Notes: generated by a model from the letters alone, not told the origin. A DNA stretch of 64,000 bases from Sporobacter sp963663605 (GCA_963663605.2 CAXXVF010000002.1:682001-746000), one strand, 5' to 3'. Positions 16,380 to 25,434 are shown, counted from the stretch's first letter. Translations and numbers: made by a program.

Positions 16380-18818
16380 TTACACCATCAGCTCCGTCCT
16401 GCGGATCAGATCCTCCTGCGCCTCCTGGTGCAGCTCGATGAAATACGCCGAAAAGCCCGCGACGCGGACGACCAGATTCTTGTAGTCCTCGGGCTTTTTC
16501 TGCGCGTCTTTCATGGTTGAGGCCCCGACGACGTTGATCTGCACCTCCATACCGCCCATATCAAAGTACGTTTTTAAGAGGCTTGACAGCTTTGTCACGC
16601 CGTCCGCGCCCTGCATCGAGCTGGGGTGGAACTTCATGTTCAGAAGCGTGCCGTTCGGGTACTTGCGCTGGTTAATATTCGCCACGGACACAAGCACAGC
16701 CGTCGGTCCGTTTTTGTCCATCTGCTGAACGGGCGAGATCCCGTCTGAAAGCGGCTCGTGCGCGTGCCGGCCGTCCGGCGTCGCGCCCGTCATCTTTCCA
16801 AAGCCGATATGGCTTGTCACGGGATACAAGCCCGCGCTGTAGCGCCCCCTCGGGCCGGTACAGGCGTTAACGGCATCGGCGAACACGGCGGCCGCCCAGC
16901 CTGCCCATTCGTCGGCCTGCTTTATGCCGTTGCCGTAGTGCGGCGCTTCGTTCAGAATATAACGGTGCAGTTCTTCGTAGCCCGCCCAGTCTGCCTTCAG
17001 CGCGTCGAAAAGCTCGCGCCCCGTGCATTTCTTTGTATCAAACACAAGATGCTTGATCATCTGTAGGCTATCGCCCACATTCCCGATTCCGACGCCTGCG
17101 ATCCCAGTCGAATTATACCTTGCGCCGCCGCACATGACGTCCATGCCCTTTTCCATGCAGCCGTCCATCGTCGCCGATACGACGGGCAGCGGCAGATATT
17201 CCCGCGCGACGTATTCGAACAGGTTTGTGCACGTAACGTGCCACCGGACAAAATATTCGACCTGCCGTTTAAACGCCTCGAGCACATCGTCGAACGACGT
17301 CATCTCATACAGATATCCCGTCGCAGGGCCGACCTGTCCGTAATTGGCGGCGTCCTCCTCTCCATGCCAGCCGTCCATCGGCATCGGATTGTATCCGTTG
17401 TTGATGGCAATGAGCAGCGCATTTGCCATATTCCAGTACGTCTCGGTGCCGTTGCCGCCGCAGGCGGGCCACTCGTCGCCGCAGCCGGCGGGCTCGACGC
17501 ATCCGATGAGGCAGTAATTGCGCGCGCTCTCCAGCGGCAGGCCGCGGTCCATCAGCGCAGGAATTATGATGTCGTCATTTTCAAAGGACGGCACTCCGCC
17601 TGCGATCTTCGTTGTCTCGATGGCGGCCTCCCACAGCTCCAGCGGCGTGCTTCTATGGATACGCAGCGCCTGCGGCGGGGAGTGCAGCAGAAGTCTTCCG
17701 GCCGATTGGAGCATCATGAAGGTGACGGGATTGGTCGCATCCGTCCCGTCTTTCTTGACGCCTCCAAGCGTCATGAGCTGCCCGCTCGTATAGCCCGGAG
17801 CGGCCTCTGTCGCCTTTGCGCTCCACGGCCTGTTCATCTCGGCGATCTTTAGGTAAAACAAATCCATGATCTCCTGTGCGTATTCAGGCGTGATCCGCCC
17901 GTCCGCGGCATCCGCTTCGTAGTATCGGCCGAGGTACTGGTCGACGCGCCCCATACTGATGCCGTGCATGTTGGCATCGAGGTCGAGACAGGTCTGATAC
18001 ATAAAAAGGCACTGCACGGCGTCGATGAAATTACGGCAGGGCTTCTCCACCGTCCAATTGAGGGTGTCAACCATCATCTCAAGCTCTTTTCGGCGCGCCG
18101 CACCGGTCTCCGCGGCGAGTTTTTCCTCCGCGAGCTTCGCATAGCGCTTCGTCAGCAGGATCATCCCGTCGCATACGATGGAGACGGCGCGGTAGAAGTT
18201 GTACGGGTCGGCCGCGCCGTCCCGCATCCCCTCCGCCTCCATCCGTGCGACCTTTTCGTCCGCTTCGGCTTTGATCGCGCCAAAGCCCTTGTCCATGGCA
18301 GTCTGATACCCGGTACAGAAATGGCCGACAGGTCCGGGCCCGCAGCCAATCAAGCCAAACGTCGTCGTGCCGCTTCCAGCATGCGCACGGTAGGCATCGG
18401 GAATATATGCTGAAAATTTGGCGCTCATGTTCTCCTTTGTCCAAAAGCCGCCCGTTTCAAGTATATACGTCCTGTCCTCCTCGGATAATATGTACGGGTC
18501 AAGCTTACGCGTTGAGATAAGCCAGCTCTCCGCCTCCGGTAGAAGCCAGTCGATGCCGTTTTCCGGATAAATCGCCGCGGCACGGTACTTCCCGGACTGC
18601 GCGCCGACGATCACCTCGCCGTCGTCGATGCGCACGGGTATGTGCTCGCAGATGTTCCTGAAATTCTTCGCGCGTTTGAGGATACCAGTGATCTCCGGAT
18701 TCTGCATATAAAACTCCGTTATCAGCCGGTAGCGCGCCGTACAGATCTCCGGTTGCGTCTCACGGTATTTTTCACGCATTTTGCCTACGCGTTCCGTAAT
18801 AGGTCTGAATGTATACAT
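16380..18818 (-). CDS. Glycyl radical enzyme, pyruvate formate-lyase/glycerol dehydratase superfamily (GRE1)
   Basis: An 812-residue oxygen-sensitive radical enzyme. The C-terminal radical-site motif RVAGFSAYF places the glycyl radical at about Gly788; the active-site cysteine is Cys440 in LIGCVEP, with Glu442 two residues on, the Cys-x-Glu arrangement of eliminases such as glycerol and choline enzymes. Right after it comes the unusual segment AGCGDEWPACGGNG, which adds two cysteines and is shared only with the second enzyme at 56029. Start is set at MYTFRP (GGGAGG ahead), not 14 codons upstream. No radical-SAM activase is adjacent. Substrate unknown; it is not a standard PflB. Confidence 0.9.
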   Translation of the reverse strand: MYTFRPITERVGKMREKYRETQPEICTARYRLITEFYMQNPEITGILKRAKNFRNICEHIPVRIDDGEVIVGAQSGKYRAAAIYPENGIDWLLPEAESWLISTRKLDPYILSEEDRTYILETGGFWTKENMSAKFSAYIPDAYRAHAGSGTTTFGLIGCGPGPVGHFCTGYQTAMDKGFGAIKAEADEKVARMEAEGMRDGAADPYNFYRAVSIVCDGMILLTKRYAKLAEEKLAAETGAARRKELEMMVDTLNWTVEKPCRNFIDAVQCLFMYQTCLDLDANMHGISMGRVDQYLGRYYEADAADGRITPEYAQEIMDLFYLKIAEMNRPWSAKATEAAPGYTSGQLMTLGGVKKDGTDATNPVTFMMLQSAGRLLLHSPPQALRIHRSTPLELWEAAIETTKIAGGVPSFENDDIIIPALMDRGLPLESARNYCLIGCVEPAGCGDEWPACGGNGTETYWNMANALLIAINNGYNPMPMDGWHGEEDAANYGQVGPATGYLYEMTSFDDVLEAFKRQVEYFVRWHVTCTNLFEYVAREYLPLPVVSATMDGCMEKGMDVMCGGARYNSTGIAGVGIGNVGDSLQMIKHLVFDTKKCTGRELFDALKADWAGYEELHRYILNEAPHYGNGIKQADEWAGWAAAVFADAVNACTGPRGRYSAGLYPVTSHIGFGKMTGATPDGRHAHEPLSDGISPVQQMDKNGPTAVLVSVANINQRKYPNGTLLNMKFHPSSMQGADGVTKLSSLLKTYFDMGGMEVQINVVGASTMKDAQKKPEDYKNLVVRVAGFSAYFIELHQEAQEDLIRRTELMV

Positions 18819-18839
18819 GGAATTCCTCCCGTTTGTCAG

Positions 18840-18858
18840 GACATGGACACAGCATGTC
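18840..18858. promoter_or_regulatory. Inverted repeat in the GRE1 upstream region
   Basis: GACATG and CATGTC arms separated by 7 bases, about 22 bases before the GRE1 start codon. It could be an operator or a small leader hairpin. Confidence 0.3.
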
Positions 18859-19065
18859 ATTTTATTACTGTTTGAATCATAACAAAACGGCCGGGAGCAT
18901 TCAATTCCAGTTAAACGCGCTATATTTCCAAATCAGAAACAGAGCATCGCTTTTTGTTACAGCTGCAGCGCTCAATCCGAACAAGTCAAAACACGGGTGT
19001 TGCCATCCGCAGCTGCCCAGATTCCATGCTTTTTTCTTTACGCCGAGCTTTTATTTGCCGCCCCA

Positions 19066-19344
19066 TTACATCCATCCCCCACGCCGGCGCTTTTCACGCC
19101 TGTAATCCCCTTCCACGTCGACGAGGATAATGTCGTCGCCGATGCGCCGGATGCACTCCCACGGGATGACATAGTCGTCTTCATGCCAAAATAACCCCAG
19201 AAAACGGCACGGCCCCGGTACAATAATCGCGACGAGGCACCCGGTCACGACGTCCAATAGAACGTCCGACACGAATCCCAGCCGAAACCCGTTGTGTATG
19301 TCGATAACCTCCTTGCACCGGAGATCAACAAGCCTGCACTGCAT
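19066..19344 (-). CDS. YlmC/YmxH family sporulation protein (PRC-barrel)
   Basis: A 92-residue PRC-barrel-like protein of the YlmC/YmxH family found in spore-forming Firmicutes and linked by annotation to sporulation, though its exact role is unknown. MQCRLVDLRCKEVIDIHNG at the start, LGFVSDVLLD, and the tail segment VIPWECIRRIGDDIILVD are characteristic. GGGAG precedes the ATG. It is divergent from the ylxM-ffh operon. The last residues are Arg- and Gly-rich. Confidence 0.85.
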   Translation of the reverse strand: MQCRLVDLRCKEVIDIHNGFRLGFVSDVLLDVVTGCLVAIIVPGPCRFLGLFWHEDDYVIPWECIRRIGDDIILVDVEGDYRREKRRRGGWM

Positions 19345-19447
19345 TTTTTATTCTCCCTTCTCAATGGAAAGCGTTCTTTTTAAATCTATTCACGCATACC
19401 CGCGCTCATAACCGCAGTATCGCTCGTCTAAAACCCCCTTTTTTCGC

Positions 19448-19476
19448 TTGACAATTTCTAAAGCATCCTGTACACT
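19448..19476 (+). promoter_or_regulatory. ylxM-ffh operon promoter
   Basis: TTGACA (19448-19453), exactly 17 bases, TACACT (19471-19476); the first gene starts 40 bases later. Confidence 0.75.
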
Positions 19477-19516
19477 ATGCATGTAAAGTATTATTGCTTA
19501 ACACGGAGGCGATCCC

Positions 19517-19870
19517 GTGGCGGAAAAAACGCTGCAGAAAACGATGCTGTTTGATTTTTACGGCGACCTTCTCACAGACAAGCAGCGGGAATATTACGAC
19601 CTTTATTACAACGAGGACCTGACGCTTTCCGAGATTGCCGAAAATGTCGGCATCACGCGCCAGGGCGTTTACGATATTATTACCCGCGCTGAAGCCACGT
19701 TATTGGAGACGGAGCGGAAAACGGGCCTTATAAACCGTTTTGTCGAGCTTCAGGCCGGGCTGTCCGAGGCTGTCCGGCTTGCCGAAACCATAAAAAACCG
19801 TTCCGGCACAAATGAAGACGCGGCACTCGCGTCAAAGCTGATCACCCTGCTCAACGCGCTGAAAGTTTAG
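19517..19870 (+). CDS. ylxM: YlxM family DNA-binding protein
   Basis: A 117-residue helix-turn-helix protein of the YlxM/p13 family, encoded next to ffh in many Firmicutes and thought to affect signal-recognition-particle function. DLLTDKQREYYDLYYNEDLT and the HTH SEIAENVGITRQGVYD (about residues 36-51) are typical of sigma-70 region 4-like domains. It starts with GTG after GGAGG. The stop is 9 bases before ffh. Confidence 0.93.
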   Translation: MAEKTLQKTMLFDFYGDLLTDKQREYYDLYYNEDLTLSEIAENVGITRQGVYDIITRAEATLLETERKTGLINRFVELQAGLSEAVRLAETIKNRSGTNEDAALASKLITLLNALKV

Positions 19871-19879
19871 GAGAACGCT

Positions 19880-21235
19880 ATGGCATTTGAGAACTTATCC
19901 GAAAAACTTAACGCAGCTTTTAAAAAGCTCCGCGGCAAAGGCCGCCTGCACGAAGCCGATATAAAAGAAGCGATGCGCGAGGTGCGCATGGCGCTTTTGG
20001 AAGCAGACGTCAGCTATAAAGTCGCCAAGGACTTTATCGCCGCCGTCAGCGCGCGGGCTGTCGGCAAAGACGTTCTGGAAAGCCTGACGCCGGCGCAGAT
20101 GGTCGTCAAGATCGTCAACGAAGAACTCACGAATCTTATGGGCAGCCAGAGCGCCAAGCTGACGATCGCGTCCAAGCCCCCCACCGTCGTCATGCTCGTC
20201 GGCCTTCAGGGCTCCGGCAAAACGACCAACGGCGCGAAGCTGGCGGCCTGGGTACGCAAAAACCAGAGCAAGCGGCCGCTTTTAGTCGCCTGCGACATCT
20301 ACCGTCCCGCCGCCATCCAGCAGCTTGAGACGGTCGGCAAACAGGTCGATATCCCCGTTTTCCAGATGGGCACGTCCGATCCCGTAGATATCGCCAAAGC
20401 CGCAGTTGCCCACGCCGTGAAGCACGGCAACGACGTCGTCTTTTTGGACACGGCCGGACGACTGCATATTGACGAAGCGCTCATGGACGAGCTCAAAAAT
20501 ATAAAATCTGCCGTAAAACCGACGGAAATCCTGCTCGTCGTTGACGCCATGACCGGCCAGGACGCCGTCAACGCGGCCACCGCCTTCAACGACGCGCTCG
20601 GGATTGACGGCATCATACTGACGAAGCTCGACGGCGACGCCAGAGGCGGCGCGGCGCTTTCGGTCCGGGCCGTCACCGGCAAACCCGTCAAATTCGCCGG
20701 CATCGGCGAGAAACTCGATCAAATCGAACCCTTCCACCCCGACCGAATGGCATCGCGGATACTCGGCATGGGCGACGTTTTGACGCTCATTGAAAAAGCC
20801 GAGCAGAGCATCGACGAAAAAAAGGCCGCGGAACTTGCTGAAAAGCTGGCTAAAAACCGTTTCACGCTGACGGATTACTACGACCAGCTGACGCAGGTTA
20901 AATCCATGGGAAGCCTGTCGGATATCGCGGGCATGCTTCCGGGCGTCGACGCCAAGGCGCTGGCCGGCGCGCAGGTGGACGAGCGGACGATCGGCAGGAC
21001 CGAGGCCATCATCCTGTCCATGACGAAACAGGAACGCGAAAACCCGTCGATCCTCAATTCCAGCCGGAAAAAACGCATCGCAGCCGGCAGCGGCACGCAG
21101 GTCGTGGACATCAACCGCCTTCTCAAGCAATTTGAAATGATGCGTTCGATGACGAAGCAGATGGCAAAAGGAAATATGCCGGCTATGTTCGGCGGCAAAA
21201 AAATGAAAGGCAAAAAAGGCCTGTTCGGCTTCTAA
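19880..21235 (+). CDS. ffh: Signal recognition particle protein Ffh
   Basis: A 451-residue GTPase that, with 4.5S/6S RNA, brings ribosomes translating membrane and secreted proteins to FtsY. N and G domains: P-loop GLQGSGKTT (about residue 107), DTAGR and TKLDGDARGG; the M domain from about residue 300 ends in a methionine-rich, basic tail (FEMMRSMTKQMAKGNMPAMF). Full length. Second gene in the operon, close to rpsP; no SRP RNA gene is seen in this window. Confidence 0.97.
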   Translation: MAFENLSEKLNAAFKKLRGKGRLHEADIKEAMREVRMALLEADVSYKVAKDFIAAVSARAVGKDVLESLTPAQMVVKIVNEELTNLMGSQSAKLTIASKPPTVVMLVGLQGSGKTTNGAKLAAWVRKNQSKRPLLVACDIYRPAAIQQLETVGKQVDIPVFQMGTSDPVDIAKAAVAHAVKHGNDVVFLDTAGRLHIDEALMDELKNIKSAVKPTEILLVVDAMTGQDAVNAATAFNDALGIDGIILTKLDGDARGGAALSVRAVTGKPVKFAGIGEKLDQIEPFHPDRMASRILGMGDVLTLIEKAEQSIDEKKAAELAEKLAKNRFTLTDYYDQLTQVKSMGSLSDIAGMLPGVDAKALAGAQVDERTIGRTEAIILSMTKQERENPSILNSSRKKRIAAGSGTQVVDINRLLKQFEMMRSMTKQMAKGNMPAMFGGKKMKGKKGLFGF

Positions 21236-21318
21236 ACGCCTGATAGTAAAAACGCGGCTATTACCGGATTACGGTATTGCTATAGATTATTTTTATTTTA
21301 AATACGGAGGCATAAACA

Positions 21319-21558
21319 ATGGTTAAAATCAGACTGCGCAGAATGGGCGCCAAGAAAAATCCCTATTACCGGATCGTCGTCGCCGACTCCCTCTCCCCGC
21401 GTGACGGCCGGTGCATCGAAGAGATCGGCACATACGACCCCCTGACCCAGCCGTCGACGCTCAACGTCAATACGGAGCGCGCACAGTACTGGCTCAAAAA
21501 CGGCGCACAGCCCACGGACACCGTCAAGGCGCTTCTTAAAAAGTCCGGCGCTATATAA
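21319..21558 (+). CDS. rpsP: 30S ribosomal protein S16
   Basis: A 79-residue ribosomal protein recognised from MVKIRLRRMGAKKNPYYRIV at the start. The gene order ffh-rpsP-khpA-rimM-trmD is the usual Firmicute block. GGAGG precedes the ATG. The short Firmicute form lacks the C-terminal extension of proteobacterial S16. Confidence 0.97.
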   Translation: MVKIRLRRMGAKKNPYYRIVVADSLSPRDGRCIEEIGTYDPLTQPSTLNVNTERAQYWLKNGAQPTDTVKALLKKSGAI

Positions 21559-21572
21559 TTGGGGATGATGTT

Positions 21573-21803
21573 ATGAAGGATTTGCTGCTGTATATCGCAC
21601 AAAATCTTGTCGATAACCCCGATGAAGTCACGGTCACGGAGCGTGAAACCAAAAACGAAACGGTCTTCGAGCTTCATGTCGCGCAAAGCGATATGGGCAA
21701 GGTCATCGGACGTCAGGGCCGGGTCGCAAACGAGATCCGCAAACTTATGCGCAGCGTTGCCCAGCGGCAGGGCAAGCGCATCAGCGTCGACATCGTCGAC
21801 TAG
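21573..21803 (+). CDS. khpA: KH-domain RNA-binding protein KhpA
   Basis: A 76-residue single KH-domain protein (YlqC/KhpA) that binds RNA, normally with KhpB, and influences cell elongation and division in Gram-positives. The GKVIGRQGRVANEIRKLM segment contains the GxxG RNA-binding loop (GRQG). It lies 14 bases after rpsP and is followed almost at once by rimM. Confidence 0.93.
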   Translation: MKDLLLYIAQNLVDNPDEVTVTERETKNETVFELHVAQSDMGKVIGRQGRVANEIRKLMRSVAQRQGKRISVDIVD

Positions 21804-21806
21804 TTC

Positions 21807-22301
21807 ATGTCCATGAACAGTTCGTTACTCGAGGCCGGCAGGATCACTGCCCCGCACGGCATTCGCGGCGAAGTCAGGATAGAGCCCTGGGCCGATTCGC
21901 CTGACTTCCTGCGCCGCTTCAAGACTTTTTATATCGACGGCGCGGCGGTCAGAGTACTCGCCGCGCGCGTTCATAAAAGCGCTGTTATCGCGCAGTTTGA
22001 AGGCGCAGAGCGTCTGGAAGACGCCGAAGCTTTCCGGGGTAAAAAGGTGTATATAGACCGAAACGACGCAGCGCTCCCCGAAGGGCGTCATTTCATTGCC
22101 GATCTGATCGGCCTTGAAGCTGTTGACGACAATACCGGCGAACGCCTCGGCGTCATTAAAGACATCCTGCCGCTTACGCCGAATAATATTTATGTGATCG
22201 GCGGCGCGCGCGAGATCCTCGTGCCGGCCGTCGACGAATTCGTAAAAAAGATCGATATCGGCGCGGGCTGCGTCCGTTTCAATCTGATTGAGGGCATGTA
22301 A
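21807..22301 (+). CDS. rimM: 16S rRNA processing factor RimM
   Basis: A 164-residue ribosome-maturation factor for the 30S head domain, acting with S19. The N-terminal RimM domain has AGRITAPHGIRGEVRIEPW, and the C-terminal PRC-barrel has GERLGVIKDILPLTPNNIYVI. There are two possible ATGs (21807 and 21813) and neither has a strong ribosome site, as it begins 3 bases after khpA; coupling is likely. It overlaps the trmD start. Confidence 0.95.
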   Translation: MSMNSSLLEAGRITAPHGIRGEVRIEPWADSPDFLRRFKTFYIDGAAVRVLAARVHKSAVIAQFEGAERLEDAEAFRGKKVYIDRNDAALPEGRHFIADLIGLEAVDDNTGERLGVIKDILPLTPNNIYVIGGAREILVPAVDEFVKKIDIGAGCVRFNLIEGM

Positions 22302-23062
22302 TGAGGATCGACATCATGACGCTCTTCCCCGAAACCGTCGGGGACATATTGTCCGAGAGCATTCTCGGACGCGGCCAGGACCGCGGCTATATCCGTATCG
22401 AATGCCACCAGATACGGGATTATACGCTTAATAAGCAAAAACAGGTGGACGACTATCCGTACGGCGGCGGACGCGGCTGCGTCATGCTCGCGCAGCCGCT
22501 TTTTGACTGCTGGCGCCATATCTGCAGCGAGGCCGGCGAACGCGTGCATACGATCTGCATGACGCCCGCCGGGCGTGTTTTCACGCAGGCGGACGCCGTA
22601 CGCCTCAAAGACGGCTACAGCCGCCTTATCATCGTCTGCGGCCGGTACGAGGGCATAGACGAGCGCTTCATCGAAGCCTGCGTTGACGAGGAGATATCTA
22701 TCGGCGACTTCGTTATGACGGGCGGCGAAATCCCCGCCATGGCCGTTGCCGACGCCGTTTGCCGGCTCGTCCCCGGCGTTTTGCCGGACTCGGAGTGCTA
22801 CGAGGACGAAAGCCATTGGGACGGACTTCTGGAGCATCCGCAGTATACGCGCCCCGAGATCTGGGAAGACCGCCGCGTGCCGGAGGTGCTTTTATCCGGC
22901 AATCATGCTCTCATAAAGCGCTGGCGCCGCAAACAGTCGTTTATACGTACGCGGGCACGGCGTCCCGACCTGTACGATAAGCTGGATTTTACGGAAAAAG
23001 TCGATATTGCACTTAAAAAAGAGATTGAGAATACAAAAACAGAAAAAGAAAATCAAAAATAA
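22301..23062 (+). CDS. trmD: tRNA (guanine-N1-)-methyltransferase
   Basis: A 253-residue SPOUT-fold enzyme that puts a methyl group on G37 of tRNAs read by CNN codons, using S-adenosylmethionine. MRIDIMTLFPE at the start, the knot segments VCGRYEGIDERFIE and DFVMTGGEIPAM, and LLEHPQYTRP are all conserved. Its start overlaps the rimM stop (TAATGA). rplS, the usual next gene, is missing: a terminator and nfnA follow. Confidence 0.97.
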   Translation: MRIDIMTLFPETVGDILSESILGRGQDRGYIRIECHQIRDYTLNKQKQVDDYPYGGGRGCVMLAQPLFDCWRHICSEAGERVHTICMTPAGRVFTQADAVRLKDGYSRLIIVCGRYEGIDERFIEACVDEEISIGDFVMTGGEIPAMAVADAVCRLVPGVLPDSECYEDESHWDGLLEHPQYTRPEIWEDRRVPEVLLSGNHALIKRWRRKQSFIRTRARRPDLYDKLDFTEKVDIALKKEIENTKTEKENQK

Positions 23063-23086
23063 TTATAAAATTCTGGATTCACGGAT

Positions 23087-23121
23087 AAACCTCTGCTATA
23101 CTTCTTAGCAGAGGTTTTTTA
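23087..23121 (+). terminator. Terminator of the ylxM-trmD operon
   Basis: AAACCTCTGCTA pairs perfectly with TAGCAGAGGTTT around a 7-base loop, followed by TTT. Confidence 0.9.
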
Positions 23122-23146
23122 TCTTTATCAGGAGGTAAGTTGGTTA

Positions 23147-23995
23147 ATGTTTCGTATTGTCACGAAAAAGCATTTGAACGACACGGTCACCCTTATGGAA
23201 ATCGAAGCGCCGGACATCGCCAGGAAAGCCCTTGCCGGGCAATTCATTATATTTAGAGTCGATGAGTTCGGCGAGCGGGTGCCGCTCACCATCTCGGATA
23301 CGGATCCCGCACGCGGGACGGTCACGATCATATTTCAGCTCGTCGGCCGCTCCACCATGATGCTCGGCCAGCTTGAGGAAGGCGACAGCATCTTTGATTT
23401 CGTCGGTCCTCTCGGCATCCCGACGCATCTTGACGGCATCAAAAAAGCCGCTATCGTCGGCGGCGGCGTCGGATGCGCCATCGCCTACCCTGCCGCCAAA
23501 GCGCTTTATAATATGGGCGCCGAGGTCGACGTCATCGCCGGCTTCCGCAGCAGGGACATCATCATCCTTGAAGACGAAATGCGCGCGGTCAGCCAAAATT
23601 ACTATCTCATGACGGACGACGGTACGGCCGGGGAAAAAGGCTTCACGACCACGAAGCTTAAAACCCTGCTCGAAACAGGTAAAGATTACGACATGGTCAT
23701 CGCCATAGGCCCGATCATTATGATGAAGCTCATCGTTGAAACAGCCAGGCCTTTTGAAGTGCCCACCATCGTCAGCATGAACCCGATCATGATCGACGGC
23801 ACGGGCATGTGCGGCTGCTGCCGCGTCACCGTCGACGGCGTGATGCGCTTTGCCTGCGTTGAAGGCCCGGACTTTGACGGCTACAAGGTCGATTTCGACG
23901 AGCTCATCAAACGAAACGGCATGTATAAGGAGCAGGAGGAACACGACCGCAATCACGTATGCCGTCTTACAGGAGGTGTACGCAGCGATGGCTAA
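23147..23995 (+). CDS. nfnA: NADH-dependent ferredoxin:NADP+ oxidoreductase small subunit (NfnA-type)
   Basis: A 282-residue flavoprotein of the ferredoxin-reductase/PyrK fold. It binds FAD (VPLTISDTD region), NAD(H) (GGGVGCAIAYP) and a [2Fe-2S] cluster through the MCGCCRVTVDG cysteines and CVEGP near the C-terminus. With the next gene it would form the electron-bifurcating transhydrogenase that couples NADH and reduced ferredoxin to NADP+ reduction. GGAGG precedes the ATG; its end overlaps the next start. The alternative reading is a glutamate-synthase-associated reductase subunit. Confidence 0.85.
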   Translation: MFRIVTKKHLNDTVTLMEIEAPDIARKALAGQFIIFRVDEFGERVPLTISDTDPARGTVTIIFQLVGRSTMMLGQLEEGDSIFDFVGPLGIPTHLDGIKKAAIVGGGVGCAIAYPAAKALYNMGAEVDVIAGFRSRDIIILEDEMRAVSQNYYLMTDDGTAGEKGFTTTKLKTLLETGKDYDMVIAIGPIIMMKLIVETARPFEVPTIVSMNPIMIDGTGMCGCCRVTVDGVMRFACVEGPDFDGYKVDFDELIKRNGMYKEQEEHDRNHVCRLTGGVRSDG

Positions 23996-25379
23996 TATGG
24001 ATAAGAACAAAACGCCGATGCCCGAACAGGAACCGCTGATCCGGAATAAAAACTTCCAGGAAGTCGCGCTCGGCTACAGCGAGCAGCAGGCAAAAAACGA
24101 AGCCGCGCGCTGCCTGGGCTGTAAAAACCAGCCGTGCGTAGCCGGCTGCCCGGTCAATGTCCGTATCCCCGAATTCATCAAAAAGATTGCCGAAGGCGAT
24201 TATGAAGAAGCCTATAAGATCAATACGTCGACCAACAGCCTCCCGGCCGTCTGCGGCCGCGTATGCCCGCAGGAAACGCAGTGCGAGGCGCTCTGCGTGC
24301 GCGGCATCAAAGGCGAGCCCGTCGGTATCGGGCGTCTCGAGCGCTTTGTCGCCGACTGGCACATGGCGCACGACTCCGGCGAAAAAACGGCTGTCCCCGC
24401 GCAAAACGGCCACAGGGTAGCCGTCGTCGGCTCCGGCCCCGCCGGACTTACGTGCGCGGGCGATCTTGCAATGTCCGGCTTTGACGTGACGGTCTATGAA
24501 TCCCTGCATGCCGCCGGCGGCGTCCTGATCTACGGCATACCGGAATTCCGCCTACCCAAAGCCATCGTCAAAAAAGAGATCGACAGGCTTGAGGAAATGG
24601 GCATCACCATCCGTAAAGACGTCGTCGTCGGCCGAACAATCACGGTGGACGAGCTGTTCGAGGACGGCTTCGAGGCCGTTTTCATCGGCAGCGGCGCGGG
24701 CCTGCCGCAGTTCCTCGGCATCGGGGGCGAATCGCTCCTCGGCGTGTATTCGGCCAACGAATATTTAACGCGCATCAACCTGATGAAATCTTATCTTGTC
24801 GAATACGACACTCCGGCCGTTAAAAGCCGGTGCGTGGCCGTCGTCGGCGGCGGCAACGTCGCTATGGACGCCGCCCGCTGCGCGCAGCGCATGGGCGCGG
24901 AAAAAGTCTATATCATATACCGCCGCTCCATGACAGAGCTCCCGGCGCGGGCCGAGGAAGTCCACCACGCCGTCGAGGAAGGCATCGAATTCAAGCTCCA
25001 GAACAATCCCGTTAAGATCATCGGCGACGAAAACAGCCGCGTCAAAGCCATCGAATGCATCCGCATGGAACTCGGCGAGCCCGACGCTTCCGGACGCCGG
25101 CGTCCCGTACCCGTTGAAGGCTCCAATTTCACCATCGACGTGGACACGGTCGTCATCGCCGTCGGGACGAGCCCGAACCCCCTGATACGTTCCACGACGC
25201 AGGGCCTTGAAGCAAACAAGTGGGGCTGCCTCGTCGCCGACGACTGCGGCCTTACGACGCGCGAAGGCGTCTGGGCGGGCGGCGACGTCGTAACGGGCGC
25301 GGCCACCGTCATACTGGCCATGGGCGCGGGCAAGACGGCCGCCAAAGCCATCACGGACTATATAAACGGCAAAAAATAA
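23988..25379 (+). CDS. nfnB: NfnB-type flavoprotein / glutamate synthase (NADPH) small-subunit homologue
   Basis: A 463-residue Fe-S flavoprotein. The N-terminal domain has ARCLGCKNQPCVAGCPVNV and CGRVCPQETQCEALC for two [4Fe-4S] clusters; then a FAD site VVGSGPAGLTCAG and a NAD(P) site VGGGNVAMDAARCAQRMGA. Databases often name it homotetrameric glutamate synthase (GltA), but pairing with nfnA points to the bifurcating NfnAB complex. The start at 23988 is chosen because AGGAGG lies just ahead; the frame is open further back inside nfnA. Confidence 0.88.
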   Translation: MANMDKNKTPMPEQEPLIRNKNFQEVALGYSEQQAKNEAARCLGCKNQPCVAGCPVNVRIPEFIKKIAEGDYEEAYKINTSTNSLPAVCGRVCPQETQCEALCVRGIKGEPVGIGRLERFVADWHMAHDSGEKTAVPAQNGHRVAVVGSGPAGLTCAGDLAMSGFDVTVYESLHAAGGVLIYGIPEFRLPKAIVKKEIDRLEEMGITIRKDVVVGRTITVDELFEDGFEAVFIGSGAGLPQFLGIGGESLLGVYSANEYLTRINLMKSYLVEYDTPAVKSRCVAVVGGGNVAMDAARCAQRMGAEKVYIIYRRSMTELPARAEEVHHAVEEGIEFKLQNNPVKIIGDENSRVKAIECIRMELGEPDASGRRRPVPVEGSNFTIDVDTVVIAVGTSPNPLIRSTTQGLEANKWGCLVADDCGLTTREGVWAGGDVVTGAATVILAMGAGKTAAKAITDYINGKK

Positions 25380-25397
25380 AACGGCAAATGCGATATA

Positions 25398-25434
25398 AAA
25401 AACGGCTGCGGAAAATGATTCCGCAGCCGTTTTA
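25398..25434. terminator. Terminator of nfnAB, bidirectional
   Basis: AAAACGGCTGCGGAA pairs perfectly with TTCCGCAGCCGTTTT around a 5-base loop. It also serves the convergent HPr-like gene. Confidence 0.9.

Noticed and set aside
19345..19447. SRP RNA gene next to ylxM-ffh
   Set aside because: No conserved GGAA tetraloop helix or matching length; the region is just divergent promoter space.
20282..21130. 282-codon open frame opposite ffh
   Set aside because: Antisense shadow of a certain gene.
23147..25379. Reading nfnAB as glutamate synthase
   Set aside because: No glutamate synthase large subunit is present, and the overlapping NfnA-NfnB pair with a [2Fe-2S] reductase fits the bifurcating enzyme better. 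Kept as an alternative name only.
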